Part shown: positions 33,100-45,739 of the stretch, in pieces
Layout of the letters: each line of letters begins with the position of its first letter
How positions within the stretch are numbered: the first letter of the stretch is position 1
Assembly (NCBI GenBank): GCA_029204225.1
Contig: CM055110.1
Span: 46,740,685 to 46,804,684, forward strand
Direction of reading: 5' to 3'
Length of the DNA: 64,000 nt
From: Diphasiastrum complanatum
Taxonomy: Eukaryota; Streptophyta; Lycopodiopsida; Lycopodiales; Lycopodiaceae
Made by a program: the position numbers and the translations under genes
The notes under the pieces: generated by a model
What the model saw: the letters and a program-made list of their open reading frames with translations, nothing else
What the model was told of the DNA's origin: nothing
Databases searched by the model: none

Positions 33100-34937
33100 T
33101 TTTTACCACTTCACGCCTTTGTTCCTCCTATAGGATAATGCCATAAAGATTTTCAAATGTTGGTAGCCTCTCCCTCGAAGCAATGCCACTTGCAAACATT
33201 TGGAAATTTTTGGATAGGCCATTTATAACTGTGTGAACCAGCTCAACATCTCTTATTGGCTCTCCAATAGCTGTCAACTGGTCTCGTAACTCCTTTATTC
33301 GTGTGAAGTAGGACCCTATGCTCCCATTCTCCTCCATGCGAACACTTATGAGTTCAGTCCTCAAAAACATCATTCGAGTGGGGTTGGCCGTCTCAACTAA
33401 TGTGGGCAATGACATGATCCTTCATTGACAAATTTATCAAGGATAAGGCCTTCTGTGCGCTTTTGTCAAATGCATGAATATCGGCTGGAGTTGTAGCTGG
33501 CCGTTGTTCCACCCCAGTGACAATGTCTCACAACTCCTTTTCCATGAAAATACTTTTCATTTGAATTTCCAAATGCTATAATTGGATACCCCGTCCAATC
33601 TAGTAACTTCTCCAAACACGAATTCTTCCAATCCTGCCATTTCACCAAAAATTGCTCCTATAGTGCTTTAATGAGACCCAATGACAAGCTTATAGAGCAA
33701 TTTAGACTTCTAAAAGTCAACTTTAAGGTCTGACCAAAAAAGTTTCAGGACCTCCCGCCGCTTTTTGCCAAATCAGAAGTCACATCGGTGTCGTCCTCCG
33801 AAATGCCCTTCGTCACCAACTCCTGACTGCTTGCCCACTGGAATGGTGAAAAGACTTTGGCTTGTTCCGAACACTTTCTCGGCGACAATCCCTCTGTTTT
33901 CAGGTACCGTACTTGTAGGGTACAGTCCTTTCCTTCCCTTAATTTGAAAGATTTTGGCTTTTGGACGGCCCTAAACGAAGAAAAGAGCTAAAAGATAAGG
34001 GCTTTTGAAGAAAATACACTATTTTTTCACCTTGAAGTAAAACTTTTCTTCAAATGAATTTGACCTTCAGGTTCCTTTTAGCTTGAGATTTTTCTATGAA
34101 GTTGAATGGCGTTCTGTCCTTCAGACCTCTTCACATGAAATGTGAGATTTGAATCTTGACAATCCAATGGATATCTTCAAATCCACGGTTCAAGATCATT
34201 TCCTAGGAAATCAATCACAATCGTTGCCAAGATCCGATGATCTGCAAGCGATGTGCGCACTGTAACACTCTCCCCTGGGCGCAAAACTAGACTCCTTCAA
34301 CTGTCGGTTTCCTCCAATCGCTATACGTCCCTCCTCGCTTGGTACGCGTGAGCTTCCGGTCTCCTCATACGACGTTCTGTCACCTCTTCCACCATAGCTA
34401 GGGTTTATTGAAACTTTCAAGTTATGAATGAGTTGATTCCAACGGACAGATTGGACCGCGACCATCAACGACCAATTACTGGCTTGTTTGCTGCACCAGA
34501 GCGCCCACGCGCAACGTTTTACAACCGAAAAAATCGCTTCCAACAGAGGAATTTATTCGATTTTGAAAGTAAAAAACCTAGCTCTGGGTATTCTTGAACT
34601 CTCTTGACTGTTTCTCAGGTTTCTTTGAGACTGTGGAGCAAAATAGCACTCATAGTAGGTCGCCCTACTACCAGGTTTATGCTGGAATTGACAGCATGAC
34701 AATTGATTCATAATGAAGTATCAACTGTTTGCTTTCCTCAGCAACCGTGCTTGTTCCAATAAGCTTGGAATTTTGGCCATTTTCCAACTTTTCTCACGGA
34801 TCAGGCTAGTAGTCTATTCTGTGAACTCAATTCTTCTACACATACAACCCGATTTGACTGCTTAACTAACCGTAAATGGTTCTTCGAATTTTCCCAAAAT
34901 TCGACTCCCAGCTAACATCAAACTGCTCCACTCCCAG
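33100..34937 (-). mobile_element. Copia 5' half: gag and leader
   Basis: The minus frame 33415-33128 shows a UBN2-type gag segment (GSIGSYFTRIKELRDQLTAIG, VINGLSKNFQMF). A gag N-terminus remnant lies at 33648-33466. The rest to 34937 is leader sequence, partly similar to 45900-46660. Protease and pol are missing on the left, where another element's RNase H abuts. Confidence 0.65.
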
Positions 34938-34949
34938 GCTTTGATACCA
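34938..34949 (-). other. Primer-binding site
   Basis: GCTTTGATACCA is followed directly by the LTR start TGTCAAGGATC. Confidence 0.8.
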
Positions 34950-35289
34950 TGTCAAGGATCTTATTGGCATTATAGTTAGCTAATTTGCAAGCAATCTAAC
35001 ATCAATCAGATAAACAATAAAGAGAGATCACACACCAACCCAAGAGAACTCTTCTGAACTATATTTACAAAAGAGACTGAAAGATACATATACACAGTCT
35101 AATTTTTGTGGGGTACCGTTGCATGGCAGTTCGGTCCCCATTATTGGACGCGTGTCCCAATTTACACTACGTGTACCGTCAAACTGGCACACATGCATAC
35201 TATCACAAAAGTAGTAAAAAGTTCGAAATCACTGCCAAACACGGAAAGTCATGAACTGCGAGAGAAACTCGGGCTTACTTATTCTAACA
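34950..35289 (-). repeat. Copia 5' LTR, right end approximate
   Basis: It starts TGTCAAGG next to the PBS, and a possible end is TTCTAACA at 35289. No second copy in the window was found to confirm the boundary. Confidence 0.4.
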
Positions 35290-35946
35290 GGTTGAATATG
35301 AAGGTTGCTCACATTATCATAGAGACACTATCAGAAATCTACGATTATACTTAGACCTAGATTTAGATGAGTGTCAAGACTTGTGTGATGACAAGGATGA
35401 CAAAATAATGAGAATGATTTATGATTATTAATACCTAAATTCACTAAGTCTTGTATTCATTTTTTTTATATTCATTGCAATATTTTTATGTATACTTTTA
35501 ATATAGTTAGAGTTGAATGTAATAATTACAATACCCGAACCTTGCGATTATGTCCTATTTCAAAATGTCACATCATGTTTCCTTCCTACGACGTATAGGT
35601 TTTTTCATTCAAGAAAAGATTAGAACCTCGCCTTTAATGGGAGAAAAGTAAGGGCTACACACATACTAACTAATTTCTAGTGTATGTGATAAAATACGAC
35701 ATTGCTTTTAAAAAATGAAAGTGATGAATTACATTTGACTTCTTTACTATGTTGAGTAACATATTCAAATAATCAAAAAATTGAAACAACACAAACTCAC
35801 CGGTAAGCTCGAAGTTTGAGTGCAAGCTTGTTCGCTCTTTCAACGCTTGCTCTCTTTACTTTTCTTTGAATATCTTTGTCACATACACAAGCAATTCAAA
35901 AATAATAGTCTATTACAAACTTGAACCATTATTGCAAGCTTCAAAT
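35290..35946. other. AT-rich spacer
   Basis: No confident gene. Bases about 35336-35430 can be read as LYLDLDLDECQDLCDDKDDK, an acidic exon-like stretch ending in a stop, of unknown origin. Confidence 0.3.
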
Positions 35947-36055
<109 letters not shown>

Positions 36056-36384
36056 TCTTCATTCTATTAACACGATCTATTCATATATTACCCTAAATTC
36101 TAAACAATGCAAAATGCAAAACACACATGCACACACTTCTTCTTCTTCTCTCTCCTCTCTTCACTTTCTTTCACAAAAACAAACCAAAGTAACTTTATCC
36201 TTAAAGAAAAAAACAAAACGAAAATTTCAAAAGCTTTCAATATCTTCAAGCACCAACCTCTAAGCATCAAAAGCATGAAATGATCTTCAAGGTCCAAGCC
36301 CCAAACGCAAGAATCGCTCCAAACTCGCCTTCAATCGCTCCAACCTGCACAAGTCAGAAGAACGATGCTGAATCACACGAATTC

Positions 36385-36745
36385 TCCAAAAATTATCAGA
36401 CATCGGAATCTAACGTCCATGTCAGTTAGGACCCGGACCTCAGAAGTCAGAGGTCGTAGGCACGCATTTGGATTACTGACATGGATGTCAGATTCTGACA
36501 TCCACGTCAAATGACACGTAATTTTGTTTTTTTTTTTAAATATTCCATACTATATCTACGTCGGGCTGTCAGATTCCAATGTCCACTTTAGAAATTGGTC
36601 GCTGCCACAATTTCCTGATCACCAGACCTTCAGTTTTGGAATTTTTGCTTGGATGTTAGATTTTGTTGCGTCAAATTGAGACGAATTATAAATTTTTTGA
36701 AAATCTATCGGATGCCCATGTCAGAATCCGCGCGATATGTTATTA
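36385..36745. repeat. GTCAGAATC-type repeat cluster (right)
   Basis: CATCGGAATCTAACGTCC, GATGTCAGATTCTGACATCC, GTCAGATTCC and ATGTCAGAATCCG lie within 360 bases, in both orientations. They are variants of the motif at 29745-29965, about 6.5 kb away. Confidence 0.55.
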
Positions 36746-37190
36746 TGCGTAAGCCCATAGCCCAATGAGCACTTGTAAAATAGTGTATTTTAAATAAACC
36801 AGACTTTGGGCCATATAATCAAAATAATATTAAAAAGACCCAAAGTTTAAGTTAACTAAGTCTGCTAAGTTTTGTTAAGTGGTCAAAGTCAAAATGGTGG
36901 TAGGTGGGGTGTGCTTCTTTGTGCACCATAGATTAGAGTGTGTTTCTTTTGAATGGCCAGGATTTCAATCCTACATTCTTGAAGTAGCCAGTAGAAACCA
37001 AGGGGCAAGGGCCTCTCTAAAGATAAAAAGGCATATCTTGTAACCCATTTCACATGCTAATAGAGAGGAGAAGACTCTACCATTTTGAGTGTTCAAAGCA
37101 TCCTCATTGATAAATTTTACAGTTTTTAGGACAATAATGATTGTACTTAACAATCATAAAGAGTTATTGGTTGCCTAATCAATGGATCTA
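36746..37190. other. Unassigned spacer
   Basis: AT-rich, with no gene that I can support. Confidence 0.4.
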
Positions 37191-37925
37191 TCAAGTTCTA
37201 CACATTAGATCTTGATCTAGATTCACTACACATGGATTTAAGCAAGAGCAATGGATCAACACATCATAAATTTGTGAGAGCGGTCTCACACGTGTGGAGT
37301 ACTGTCCACAGTACGGCCTGCACCTGAAACAACAAGTACAATAGTCCTAGATAGCATTCACTCATAAAAATCACAAGACAAATGACTAGAAATCTCACAA
37401 AAGTGTAGAATGCAAAAGTCTCATCAATCTTCTTAGCAAAATGATGATCCTTTTATGGATCAAGTACATCCACGAGTCTGGTACAGTCCAGCAGGTCTTC
37501 ACACGTGTAAAGAGTGCCACATCACTCAGATCTATTTATTTGATCCATCCTTGAATTTTATCCAAAAGTTGACCTTCTAGAATATGGCTAAAATTCAAAA
37601 AGCTAGTCTCCTAGAATATAGGAATATTCCCTACAAAATAGGATCTAAGGAAAATGGTCAACTCTTATCTTCTAGTACTCTATACACATGTGTGAACATC
37701 CACTTGCCATGTGGGAGCATTTACTCATGCACATGCAAGGAAAAGCTAATTTCTAGGTGACTAGTCAACTTGACTAAAAAACTAGTCATATCATGTTCAC
37801 ACTAACTAGGTTGATACAAAATCAATTTAGATATATACAAGTATGAAAAGTACATCCTTTCACATGTGGAAACAGGCTCCACACGTGTGAAATCAGATCG
37901 TCAACATTATTCTAATGTTTGATCA
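37191..37925. repeat. LTR-like sequence with CACACGTGTG palindromes
   Basis: Its composition and several blocks resemble the 3603-4319 LTR, and it holds CACACGTGT at 37287, 37500 and 37880. Ends are not determined and no coding region adjoins. Confidence 0.4.
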
Positions 37926-38190
37926 ACATTTACAATAACCAATGTCAAGCGAGAAGTGACAATTTTTAACACTCATGTGCCAATGCTTTCATGCTATTGC
38001 TCATTGTTTATGCTTTCTAGTTATTTCCCAATTTTGCATTGTTGGTTTATGTTTTTAATGGCTTTTCTAATAGTATGTAGTATTGAGCACATGGGCTAGC
38101 CTCCCTCATCTCTCTTCTCTCCGTCTCTCTCTCTCTCTCACATTTGAATTGTGTGTGGTTAATGTTAGTTTGGAGCTAGAGTTAGAGTGG
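37926..38190. other. Spacer with a short CT tract
   Basis: Non-coding, with a short CT run at about 38120-38140. Confidence 0.4.
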
Positions 38191-38900
38191 GTTAGTGTTA
38201 GTTTTGTGTAGAAAGCAACTAAGCATGCTTGTCTGAAAGGTTTTGGGGAGAATTTTTATTATGTGCCTACTTGAGTAATAGACTTGCTTCTAGTGCTATT
38301 GATGGCAAGACACCTTTTGAGATATTGTATGGAAATAAGTCTTGCTTGAAAAATCTTAGGATTTTTGGTTTTTTATGCTATGTACATGTGCCTTTGGAAG
38401 CTAGAAGCAAAGAGGATGCTTATCTATTGATTGACGATGGTTGGCTATGGTGAATCAAGCAAAGGTTAGAGAATCTTCATTCCTTCTTCAAATAAGATTC
38501 TAGTGTCTTGGGATGTGATCTTTGATTATTCAAATATGTGCATGCTTGATAATGAGTCAAATGTTTAGTCTAATGTGAGAAAAATTGTTGAGATCCAGGA
38601 GGAGCCAAGTTTGGATGAGGAGGAGCAACCTCCACATGCATGTGTTCCTTGTTTGCAATATACACTCATCTATGTGGATGATATAATCTTGAGTGGAAAT
38701 TGTCTACTCTTGATAGATCAAACCAAGATTGCTTTACGCAATGAGTTTAAGATAGTTGATCTCGGGTCTCTACACTTTGTATTGGGCATAGAAGTCATTA
38801 AATCCAAATACTATAGCTTCATTTGTCAATCTAGATATGCTCATCATGTTCTTAAAAGATTCAATATGCAAAATTGTAAAAGTGTAGAAACACCTATTTA
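38191..38900 (+). pseudogene. Copia pol fragments: integrase end and reverse transcriptase end
   Basis: SNRLASSAIDGKTPFEILYG and LRIFGFLCYVHVP are the copia integrase C-terminal part. An SWDVIFD-type motif lies near 38510. After a deletion, LIYVDDIILSGN gives the catalytic YVDD of reverse transcriptase, followed by FKIVDLGSLHFVLGIEV and KRFNMQNCKSVETP. The polymerase N-terminal half is missing. Confidence 0.8.
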
Positions 38901-39330
38901 GCCGTGAGTTATACTTGCTTTCCATAGCTTCTTGCCACTTCACAGCATCCTTGGAGTTAATTGCTTCGGCTAGGGTCTCTGGTTCTTCTGAGGAAGTCCA
39001 AAATGATTGAGGTGTATACCTCTCAGGAACTGTTCGAGTCCGTGAAGACCTGCAGATGTTTGGTTGACCAAGATGCGATGATGCTTCTTCTTGAATTTCT
39101 CCAGATCTGCTTGAGGTGGCTTGGTCTAGTCTAATGATAGGTACTATCGGCTACTCGACTTCTGTAGCTGTAGCTGCAGGTTCTTTAGAAGAAACATTAT
39201 CGCTGGAAGATTCCATGCTACGTAAAATAGGATGAAATGACATAGCATCGTTTATCGATGGTTGTTTGAAATCATAGTATGTATGTTCTTGAAATATTAC
39301 ATCCCTAGAGACAAATACTACATTGGTTGA
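38901..39330 (-). pseudogene. Copia pol fragment (between integrase and RT)
   Basis: The minus strand reads TRTVPERYTPQSFWTSSEE, then LAEAINSKDAVKWQEAMESK, the copia RT entry region, and near 39290 an SRDVIFQE motif. It abuts the oppositely oriented fragment at 38900, so two elements meet head to head. Confidence 0.65.
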
Positions 39331-40131
39331 ACTTGCGCTATCACATTGCTATTTCAATCTATTTCAGAACTAAACTTCTGACTAAATCCATTTTTTAGTA
39401 ATATCACACACAAACCATTTCTAATCTCTTCGGTGGACTGTACTCATTTTTGCTTTTGTGAGTATGAACTAATTTATAATATCCTGTTGGGCAATAGAAC
39501 ACTTAAGCTGTGATTATAATTAGCATAAACATTCCATTAGACTATTTTTGCATCTAGCAACCCATTGTAGCGCCCATATAAACCGAGAGATTAAGTTTGT
39601 TCTATTTGTATAACTATGTCTCATATTACATCGCAAATTCTCTCACTTCACATTTTACGTGAAGTGGCTTTTTCTCACTTCACATTTTTAGGACGTGGCT
39701 GAGAATGTTCCTCGTTGAAAATAGATGACCGTCGGGTTTTTTTCTCTCTCTTCGAGATTTTGCAAAAAAGTCGACAATGCCCTTAAAAAGCCCAAGGTGT
39801 CCTTAAAACAATTTAACTTCTTCAAAATAGTTGAAAGGAAGAAGCTGAGGGAAAGTGTTGCAAAAAGTCGACACTGTTGCAAAATGTCGACATTGTCGTA
39901 TTTCGGGGAAATGCAAAATGCCGACATTGTTGAAATTAGTTGAATTGTTGAACTATGCTGAAGTATCACATTTTGAGAAAAGCCGACATTGTCGCATTTC
40001 GGGGAAAGCCGACATTGTCGCATTTTGAAAAAAACCGACAGTGTTAAAAACATAGTTCATTTCTATAGACTGTAGTGACACTTAGTGTATTTCTGCAGAC
40101 TATTGTGACACTTAGTATATTTCTGTAGACT
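39331..40131. repeat. Copia scrap and LTR-like sequence with GCCGACATTGTCGC units
   Basis: Near 39440 lies the complement of the pol scrap at 21330. Bases 39720-40110 match 22190-22400. Inside, CGACATTGTCG(C/T)ATTT recurs at about 39885, 39985 and 40010, interspersed with other GCCGAC/GTCGAC variants. Confidence 0.5.
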
Positions 40132-41308
40132 TGTTCACAGATTCCAGCAAGAATATGTGAACATGGTTTTCTTTTTGTTTTTGGTGTTTACTTCTTCTTC
40201 TTAGGAGGTTTCCGCTCAAGAAACCAGGTGTTTCTGTCCGTTTCCAAAACCAATTCCATCTAGTTAGATCCTCTTGCTTAGAACTATTTCCAGACAAGAC
40301 GTTGTCAGTTTATTACTTGTATTCCCAGCCTGTCAGTGGGATGAAACAATTTCGTCCAATCCAACTACATGCATTTGCAATCCATGTAACTAATCCTTGC
40401 TCAATTCATATTAGCGTTCTGAACAAGACAGCAATCAACGATTCTATCTACTAAACTACTCTAAGAAATCAGGGAACAGTATGGCATCAAGATTAATCTA
40501 CAGATCAAGCATTAAGAAACAAGAAAACTAACTACCTAACATCATTCTAGCATTCCAAGAATCAAGAAATACCCATCTCTGGATTCTTGGAATACCCAAG
40601 AACAGTCAAGGACATGATTATCAGTGAATATGCAAGAATTGAACCACAATCTCAGCCTATTTAGTTTACTTGGATGCTAAAAATTACATCAGCAAGACGC
40701 AAAAAAACTAATCCACATCTACATTCCACATTGCAAAGAAAGAAAGCAGGAAAGCTACTTAGATCCACAACCACAACAAATGAAATCAAAGCATGTTCAT
40801 AGGAATTTCACTCAAGACAATAGCCATGAACAAGGAGCTTCCAAATTGCCAAAACTTGTGGAGGATCTTCTTGGTTCATGCAAGAGAAATGACAATACAA
40901 TAAAAGCTCCCTCACAAGAGAGGGGGGCCCTTAAATAAGCAATAGGGCTGCCCATGTGGAGCCTTAGTGGAAATTCCACTAGTTTAGAAATTACAAGTGG
41001 AAATAGCTCTTCCACTAGAGGTCACCATCAAAAGGTGGCTCACTCTACTTTATTTAAGAAGGTTCTACATCTATTTACATTGCCTTGGAATGTCACTAGC
41101 TCCTACATGGTCGTTCCTTCTCTGGGATTCACCATGTAGGCTCACATAGAAACAATCTGTAATGCTAGCTAGTAATCCTCGGCTCTCATGCTCGGCTCTT
41201 AGCTTCTTCCTGCTCTCCTCCTTCTAAGACCTCCTTGATCTTGAGTGAGAGATACTCTATGTTTCAGCTTGGCTTGGCATCTGGGGAATTCTCTAGAATC
41301 TGCTAACA
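40132..41308 (-). repeat. LTR, minus orientation (inverted partner of 28868-29744)
   Basis: The plus strand begins TGTTCACAGATTCC and ends AGAATCTGCTAACA, then TCATCCACCCCTAATC, the complement of the polypurine tract. It is longer than its partner (1177 against 877 bases), so one copy carries indels. Confidence 0.7.
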
Positions 41309-41527
41309 TCATCCACCCCTAATCTATTGCAGGTACCACTCCAACACATGTCAGGTGACGTCATTCTACTTGGCACTTGGAAAAGCGTGGATCTTCTTTC
41401 GCTTCCGTAAAATCAGGTGCTTATTGGTCGCAAAAATTGTTTCACAAAACTGGAGATCTCTCAATGGCACATCCTAGCCCATTTGAGAACCTCCTGCAAG
41501 TCCTGCTCGCCTTGCTGTCTTGCCATC
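41309..41527 (-). other. Internal 3' end of the minus-strand LTR element
   Basis: The part up to about 41440 matches 28750-28867 in reverse. No coding sequence remains. Confidence 0.45.
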
Positions 41528-42496
41528 TGTTTCCGTGAAGAGACAAAACGTTTCTATTACTAAAGCTTTGCTAGCTTTCAACTCTCATTTTGATGAAAAG
41601 ACACGAAGCAAAAATGTTTGCAACACAAAATCCTTCGTGCTTCAAAGAAACCAAGAAGATCAACCAAGTACCATGAAGTACAAATCTTTGATCTGATATG
41701 GTGACATCAACAGAAGAGCTTTAGGACGTGGCTAATCCACCACTCTTATAATCCATGATTAGTTATAGATGTTTAATCTGTCTGATTAGGGATGTTACTC
41801 GAAGTGACACAAAAAAAAAATCACGGAATATATACATTTTTTTTGCTTGATGCATCAAATATATACAAATAGACGAAAAATATAGAATACATGTCTGTCT
41901 ATGTGCGAGACAATTTTGGTATGAGGATCAACAAATCCAAGAAGTCCGCTAGTAAGTGAGACACTATTCGTGGGAGAACATTATTTCTCTCACGCCAATG
42001 CACTGTGTGGACCTGTCACACAGTGCTTGAAATCAAGAGGATCAATAGATGATACTGTAGCTATTATGCACATATTATTCTAAATTTTGTTTGATCTTGA
42101 ATGAATTGTTGTTTGCTATTATTTGTGTATCTCATTTACTTTTTTAATCAATTCTGCACACTAGTTCAATCTCGTTGAATGCTGTATTATTCTATAACGT
42201 AGATCAATAGTGTTTGTCTACATTTTGGAGGATTGTAGGAATGATATAGCAGACAGTGACCAACAATCATATCCGAACTCTATCCGAATTGATTTCGTTC
42301 ACCACTGTTTATCGCTTCACATCTTGTTTCACTTAACTTTGTGATTACCTCGCTTCAGCAATCTTAATATCAGAGCTCATTCAAGTTTCGCTTCGCTTCG
42401 CTGCGTTTTGTCTAGTTTTTTTTTGTTTTGTTTTGTTTTGTTACAGAGCCTGATTGATCTTTGCACAGTTATTTTTCAATTCAAATTTTTCCATTA
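41528..42496 (+). repeat. 5' LTR of a plus-strand copia element
   Basis: It is the same family as 26227-27245, inverted: CTAGCTTTCA, GACACGAAGC, ACACAGTGCTTG and a CGAAA-type array (TTTCGCTTCGCTTCG, then TTTTG repeats to about 42442). The left end is approximate. Confidence 0.65.
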
Positions 42497-42497
42497 G

Positions 42498-42509
42498 TGG
42501 TATTAGAGC
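42498..42509 (+). other. Degenerate primer-binding site
   Basis: TGGTATTAGAGC, one base off the usual TGGTATCAGAGC. Confidence 0.7.
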
Positions 42510-42605
42510 CTATCATAATTTGACATAGCCACAAAGCTATCAGATCCAAGAGGCTAAGCATTCAAGACAAAGAACCATTAACAAGTGAGAACACAATTCA
42601 TAGCA

Positions 42606-43190
42606 ATGGCTTCAATAAGCAGTATACAATCAAAGATCTATACAATCATTGACTCATCAGGATCTAACTTCCTAGCATGGAAGGTTAAGATCTCGTTTAT
42701 ACTAAAGGGAGAAGGATTATTTCCCTGGGTAGATGGCACCGAGGAGATGCCTACAACTACTAGTAAGGAGCTACGGAAATGGAGAGAGAAGAATGACAAG
42801 ACAGTAGCCGTGTTATCATCATCCATCGAGGATAGCCTGACTCTTGACATGGCTACACTCTCTAAAGCAAAAGAGATGTGGGATACTTTACTCACAAGAT
42901 TTCAGACGAAATCACGCAGTCAGATCATGCTACTTGAAGATCAGTTGACAAATCTACAATGGGATGGTAAAGACCTCACTTCCTTCATCAGGAAGATGAA
43001 AGATTTGTTCCTTTCATTGCACAATTCTGGAGCAGAAAATGTAGTATTAGGAGAGAAACAGCTTACCTATCTGTTAAGAGCTTTACCAAGATCCTTCCAG
43101 ACAACCAGAACGCTCAAAGGATCCTACTATGACACTCGAAAAGGTAGTTGTCGAGATTTGAGAAGAAGTAGAAGCTCGAGAGCACCTTGA
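42606..43190 (+). pseudogene. Copia gag (UBN2 type)
   Basis: The frame starts MASISSIQSK (with an in-frame ATG 21 bases earlier) and runs about 194 residues with FLAWKVKISFILKGEG, AKEMWDTLLTRFQTKS and LTSFIRKMKDLF. The end is out of frame with the zinc knuckle near 43420 (IEYIHCHKKGH). Confidence 0.8.
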
Positions 43191-43544
43191 TCACAAGGAT
43201 GCTTTTGACCAAGCTCTCTACAACAACAAACAAAGAAGCAATTCAAGCCTAAGAGGGAGTCAGATCAAAATTAGGATTGAGATCAACAAGCAGAAGGAGC
43301 CAACAAAGGCAAATGGAGGAACAAAGAAAAGCCGAAACAATAGAATGGAGACAAGAAGACATGCGTGAGATGCAAATGTGAAGGAATACTGTCGATTTGT
43401 GCTGGCTAAATCTGAAAATTGAGTATATCCACTGCCATAAGAAGGGTCATGTAGCCATATACTGTCGCCAGAACCCAAGAAACAAACAAGCTCAAGGCAG
43501 ACAAGAATAGTTCGTCTTATGTTGAGGACCCATAGAGCTCGAAT

Positions 43545-44834
43545 ATGGGGGAAGAAAGATCGAATCACGGAAATTCGATTGCCTACATCTGTGCAGACAT
43601 GTGTGTAGCATCAACACCTGACACACAGGAGGTAATCCTTGATTCAAGAGCTACTTCACACTTCGTTACATCAAGATGGATCATGTCTGATTTTCAAAGT
43701 GCAGATCCATCAAGATTTATCATTTTGGAGATGGATCAAAGCATCAAGTGAATGGTATTGGTTCACTATGGCTCAACACAAAAAATAGAGACAGATGACT
43801 CGAAGATGTTCTGTTCATGCCTACACTACAACAAGACTTGCTATCAGTGGCAAGAATAGCTAATGTAGGGATGCATGTAACGTTCTTAGACGAAGCATGC
43901 AATGTTCTTGATGAAAGCATCAATACACTGATCACTCAAGATAGAAGAAAAGAAAACCTTTATCACTTGAAGGTACGTCTACCTGCAGATCAAGTGCATC
44001 AAACCCATGATGATTCATCAGATATTCTATGGCACAGGAGACTATGCCAAATGAACTCAATGGCACTATATCAAGCAAGCCATCATGGAGCAATCACAGG
44101 GGTGAGCATCTCGAATGCAACCAGTTCGATGACCTGTGACGTATATATGAAGGGTAAGATGTCACGTACTCCTTTTGTCAAAGACTCCTATAGAACGACA
44201 AAGATTCTGGAGCTAGTACATTCAGACATCTATGGACCTTTCAACGTGATCTCAATAGGAGGCTCAAAATACTATATCACCTTTATTGATGATTATAGTA
44301 AGTTTTTCAGAGTCTACTTCATTCACAATAAATCAGAAGCATTTGAAAAATTCACGGAGTATGTGAATTGGGCAGAAAGATGCACAAGAAATAAGGTGAA
44401 GCAGATCAAAACAGATCGAGGTGGAGAATACATCTCAAACCAATTCACTGATTTCTACAATGATCGAGGAATCATTCACAGAAGTACTGCATCTTATACA
44501 CCGCAGCACAACGGTGTTGTAGAAAGAAAGAAAAGCTGCTAGGTGCATGATGACCTTTTCGAAGGTTCCAAGAGTGGTGTGGGTTGAAGCAGTAACTACA
44601 GCTGCTTATGTTCAGAACAAGACAGGAAAATCTAGTGTCCTTCACACAACACCACACGAATTATGGTGGGGTAGAAAACCCAATCTGACTCATATTCAAA
44701 TCTTCGGTTGTGCAGCATATGCACATCTCCCTGGCAAACTTCGAAAGAGGCTTGATGAGAAAGCAGAACAAGGATATCTTGTAGGATATGACAAAGTCCC
44801 CAAGCTTTGTCATGCAGCTGCAACATATCCCTGA
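43545..44834 (+). pseudogene. Copia protease to integrase, truncated before RT
   Basis: The protease region at 43545-43751 has VILDSRATSHF, where the expected DSG triad is DSR. The integrase at 43817-44542 has HRRLCQMNSMALY, TFIDDYSKFFRVYF, IKTDRGGEYISNQF and TPQHNGVVERK. A second frame at 44547-44834 continues with FSKVPRVVWVEAV and FGCAAYAHLPGKLRKR. Sequence identity ends near 44790, so reverse transcriptase and RNase H are missing. Confidence 0.8.
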
Positions 44835-45123
44835 ATTTAGGTCCATTTTGTACTTGCTGGAGTGTGAGATCCGTCAGGAGGTACCCAAGTATGGTTGTCG
44901 ACTGTTTGTTCTTGAGACAGTCATGAAGGCAGTTCGAAGCAAACTATGCCCAATCATAAAGATTTTGAGAATGTAGTCATGAATCCGCTAGCATGTGAAA
45001 TAATGACATAGGGACCCGCAAGACCTTTGTTCTCGAACATTGTGTTTACTTGGTTAAGTACGCACACACAACTGCTAGTGGTTGATCATTAATGGCCTCG
45101 AGGTGGTACCCGTCTTTATTCTT
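44835..45123. other. Unassigned spacer
   Basis: No gene supported. It lies between the broken copia and the minus-strand open region. Confidence 0.4.
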
Positions 45124-45690
45124 TCATTTTTCCATTAATGGGTCAATATATCTAAGATATGCTATTTGCTCAATCTTTTGGAGTGTCCTGGTAGCATCAT
45201 TTGGGCCTCGAGGGAATCCAAATGTATGCAAGTCTGCCGCCACAAAAGATATATTGTAGACATAGTTCATGTTGGGAGGAACTATGAATTTGCAAGACTT
45301 TGTAGTGACATTGTAGTTGGCGTACGCCATATGTAACAAGTATGGACTCTGATACCCAACAAAGGTAGGAACTTGGAACTCAATCTCTTTGAAAAAGTAT
45401 TCTGCCTGCTGGTACCAGGTTTGCATCTCTTGAATACCCAGCTTGCCCATCTGGATGTCAATCTTATTCATATTTGGTCTTCTGAACTGGAACTCTGATT
45501 GGATGACATGTTGGAGAACTAGTAAGACAGTGTTCTGGAAAAAGTGCTTTGGTTGAGACTGGAGCAATGTTAATAGGGGCTTCGGCTCGGTCGAGAGTGT
45601 GACGGATGGCGTCAGTCGAGATGGGATGGGAAGGTGTCGGTCGAGATTGGACTGGAAAGGTGTCGGTCGAGATGGAAGCTGATGGCATTG
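45124..45690 (-). pseudogene. Unrecognised coding remnant
   Basis: The minus frame 45567-45124 codes 147 residues with protein-like composition (MGKLGIQEMQTWYQQAEYFF, GFPRGPNDATRTLQKIEQIA). Upstream, in another frame, a repetitive STDTF / PTPSHPISTDA segment is encoded by the 26-bp repeats. Context suggests the 3' part of an LTR element, but I recognise no retroelement or host domain. Confidence 0.3.
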
Positions 45691-45735
45691 TTCGAGATTG
45701 GACAGGAGGACGTCGGTCGAGATGGGATAGAATGG
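45595..45735. repeat. About 26-bp tandem repeat, five degenerate units
   Basis: Units centre on GTCGGTCGAGAT, with the core repeating about every 26 bases from 45608 to 45725. They diverge at several positions each. Confidence 0.75.
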
Positions 45736-45739
45736 TGAT

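Noticed and set aside
45124-45567. Assignment of the 147-residue frame as copia gag
   Set aside because: It lacks the gag patterns seen in the other copia copies here, so I left it as unrecognised.
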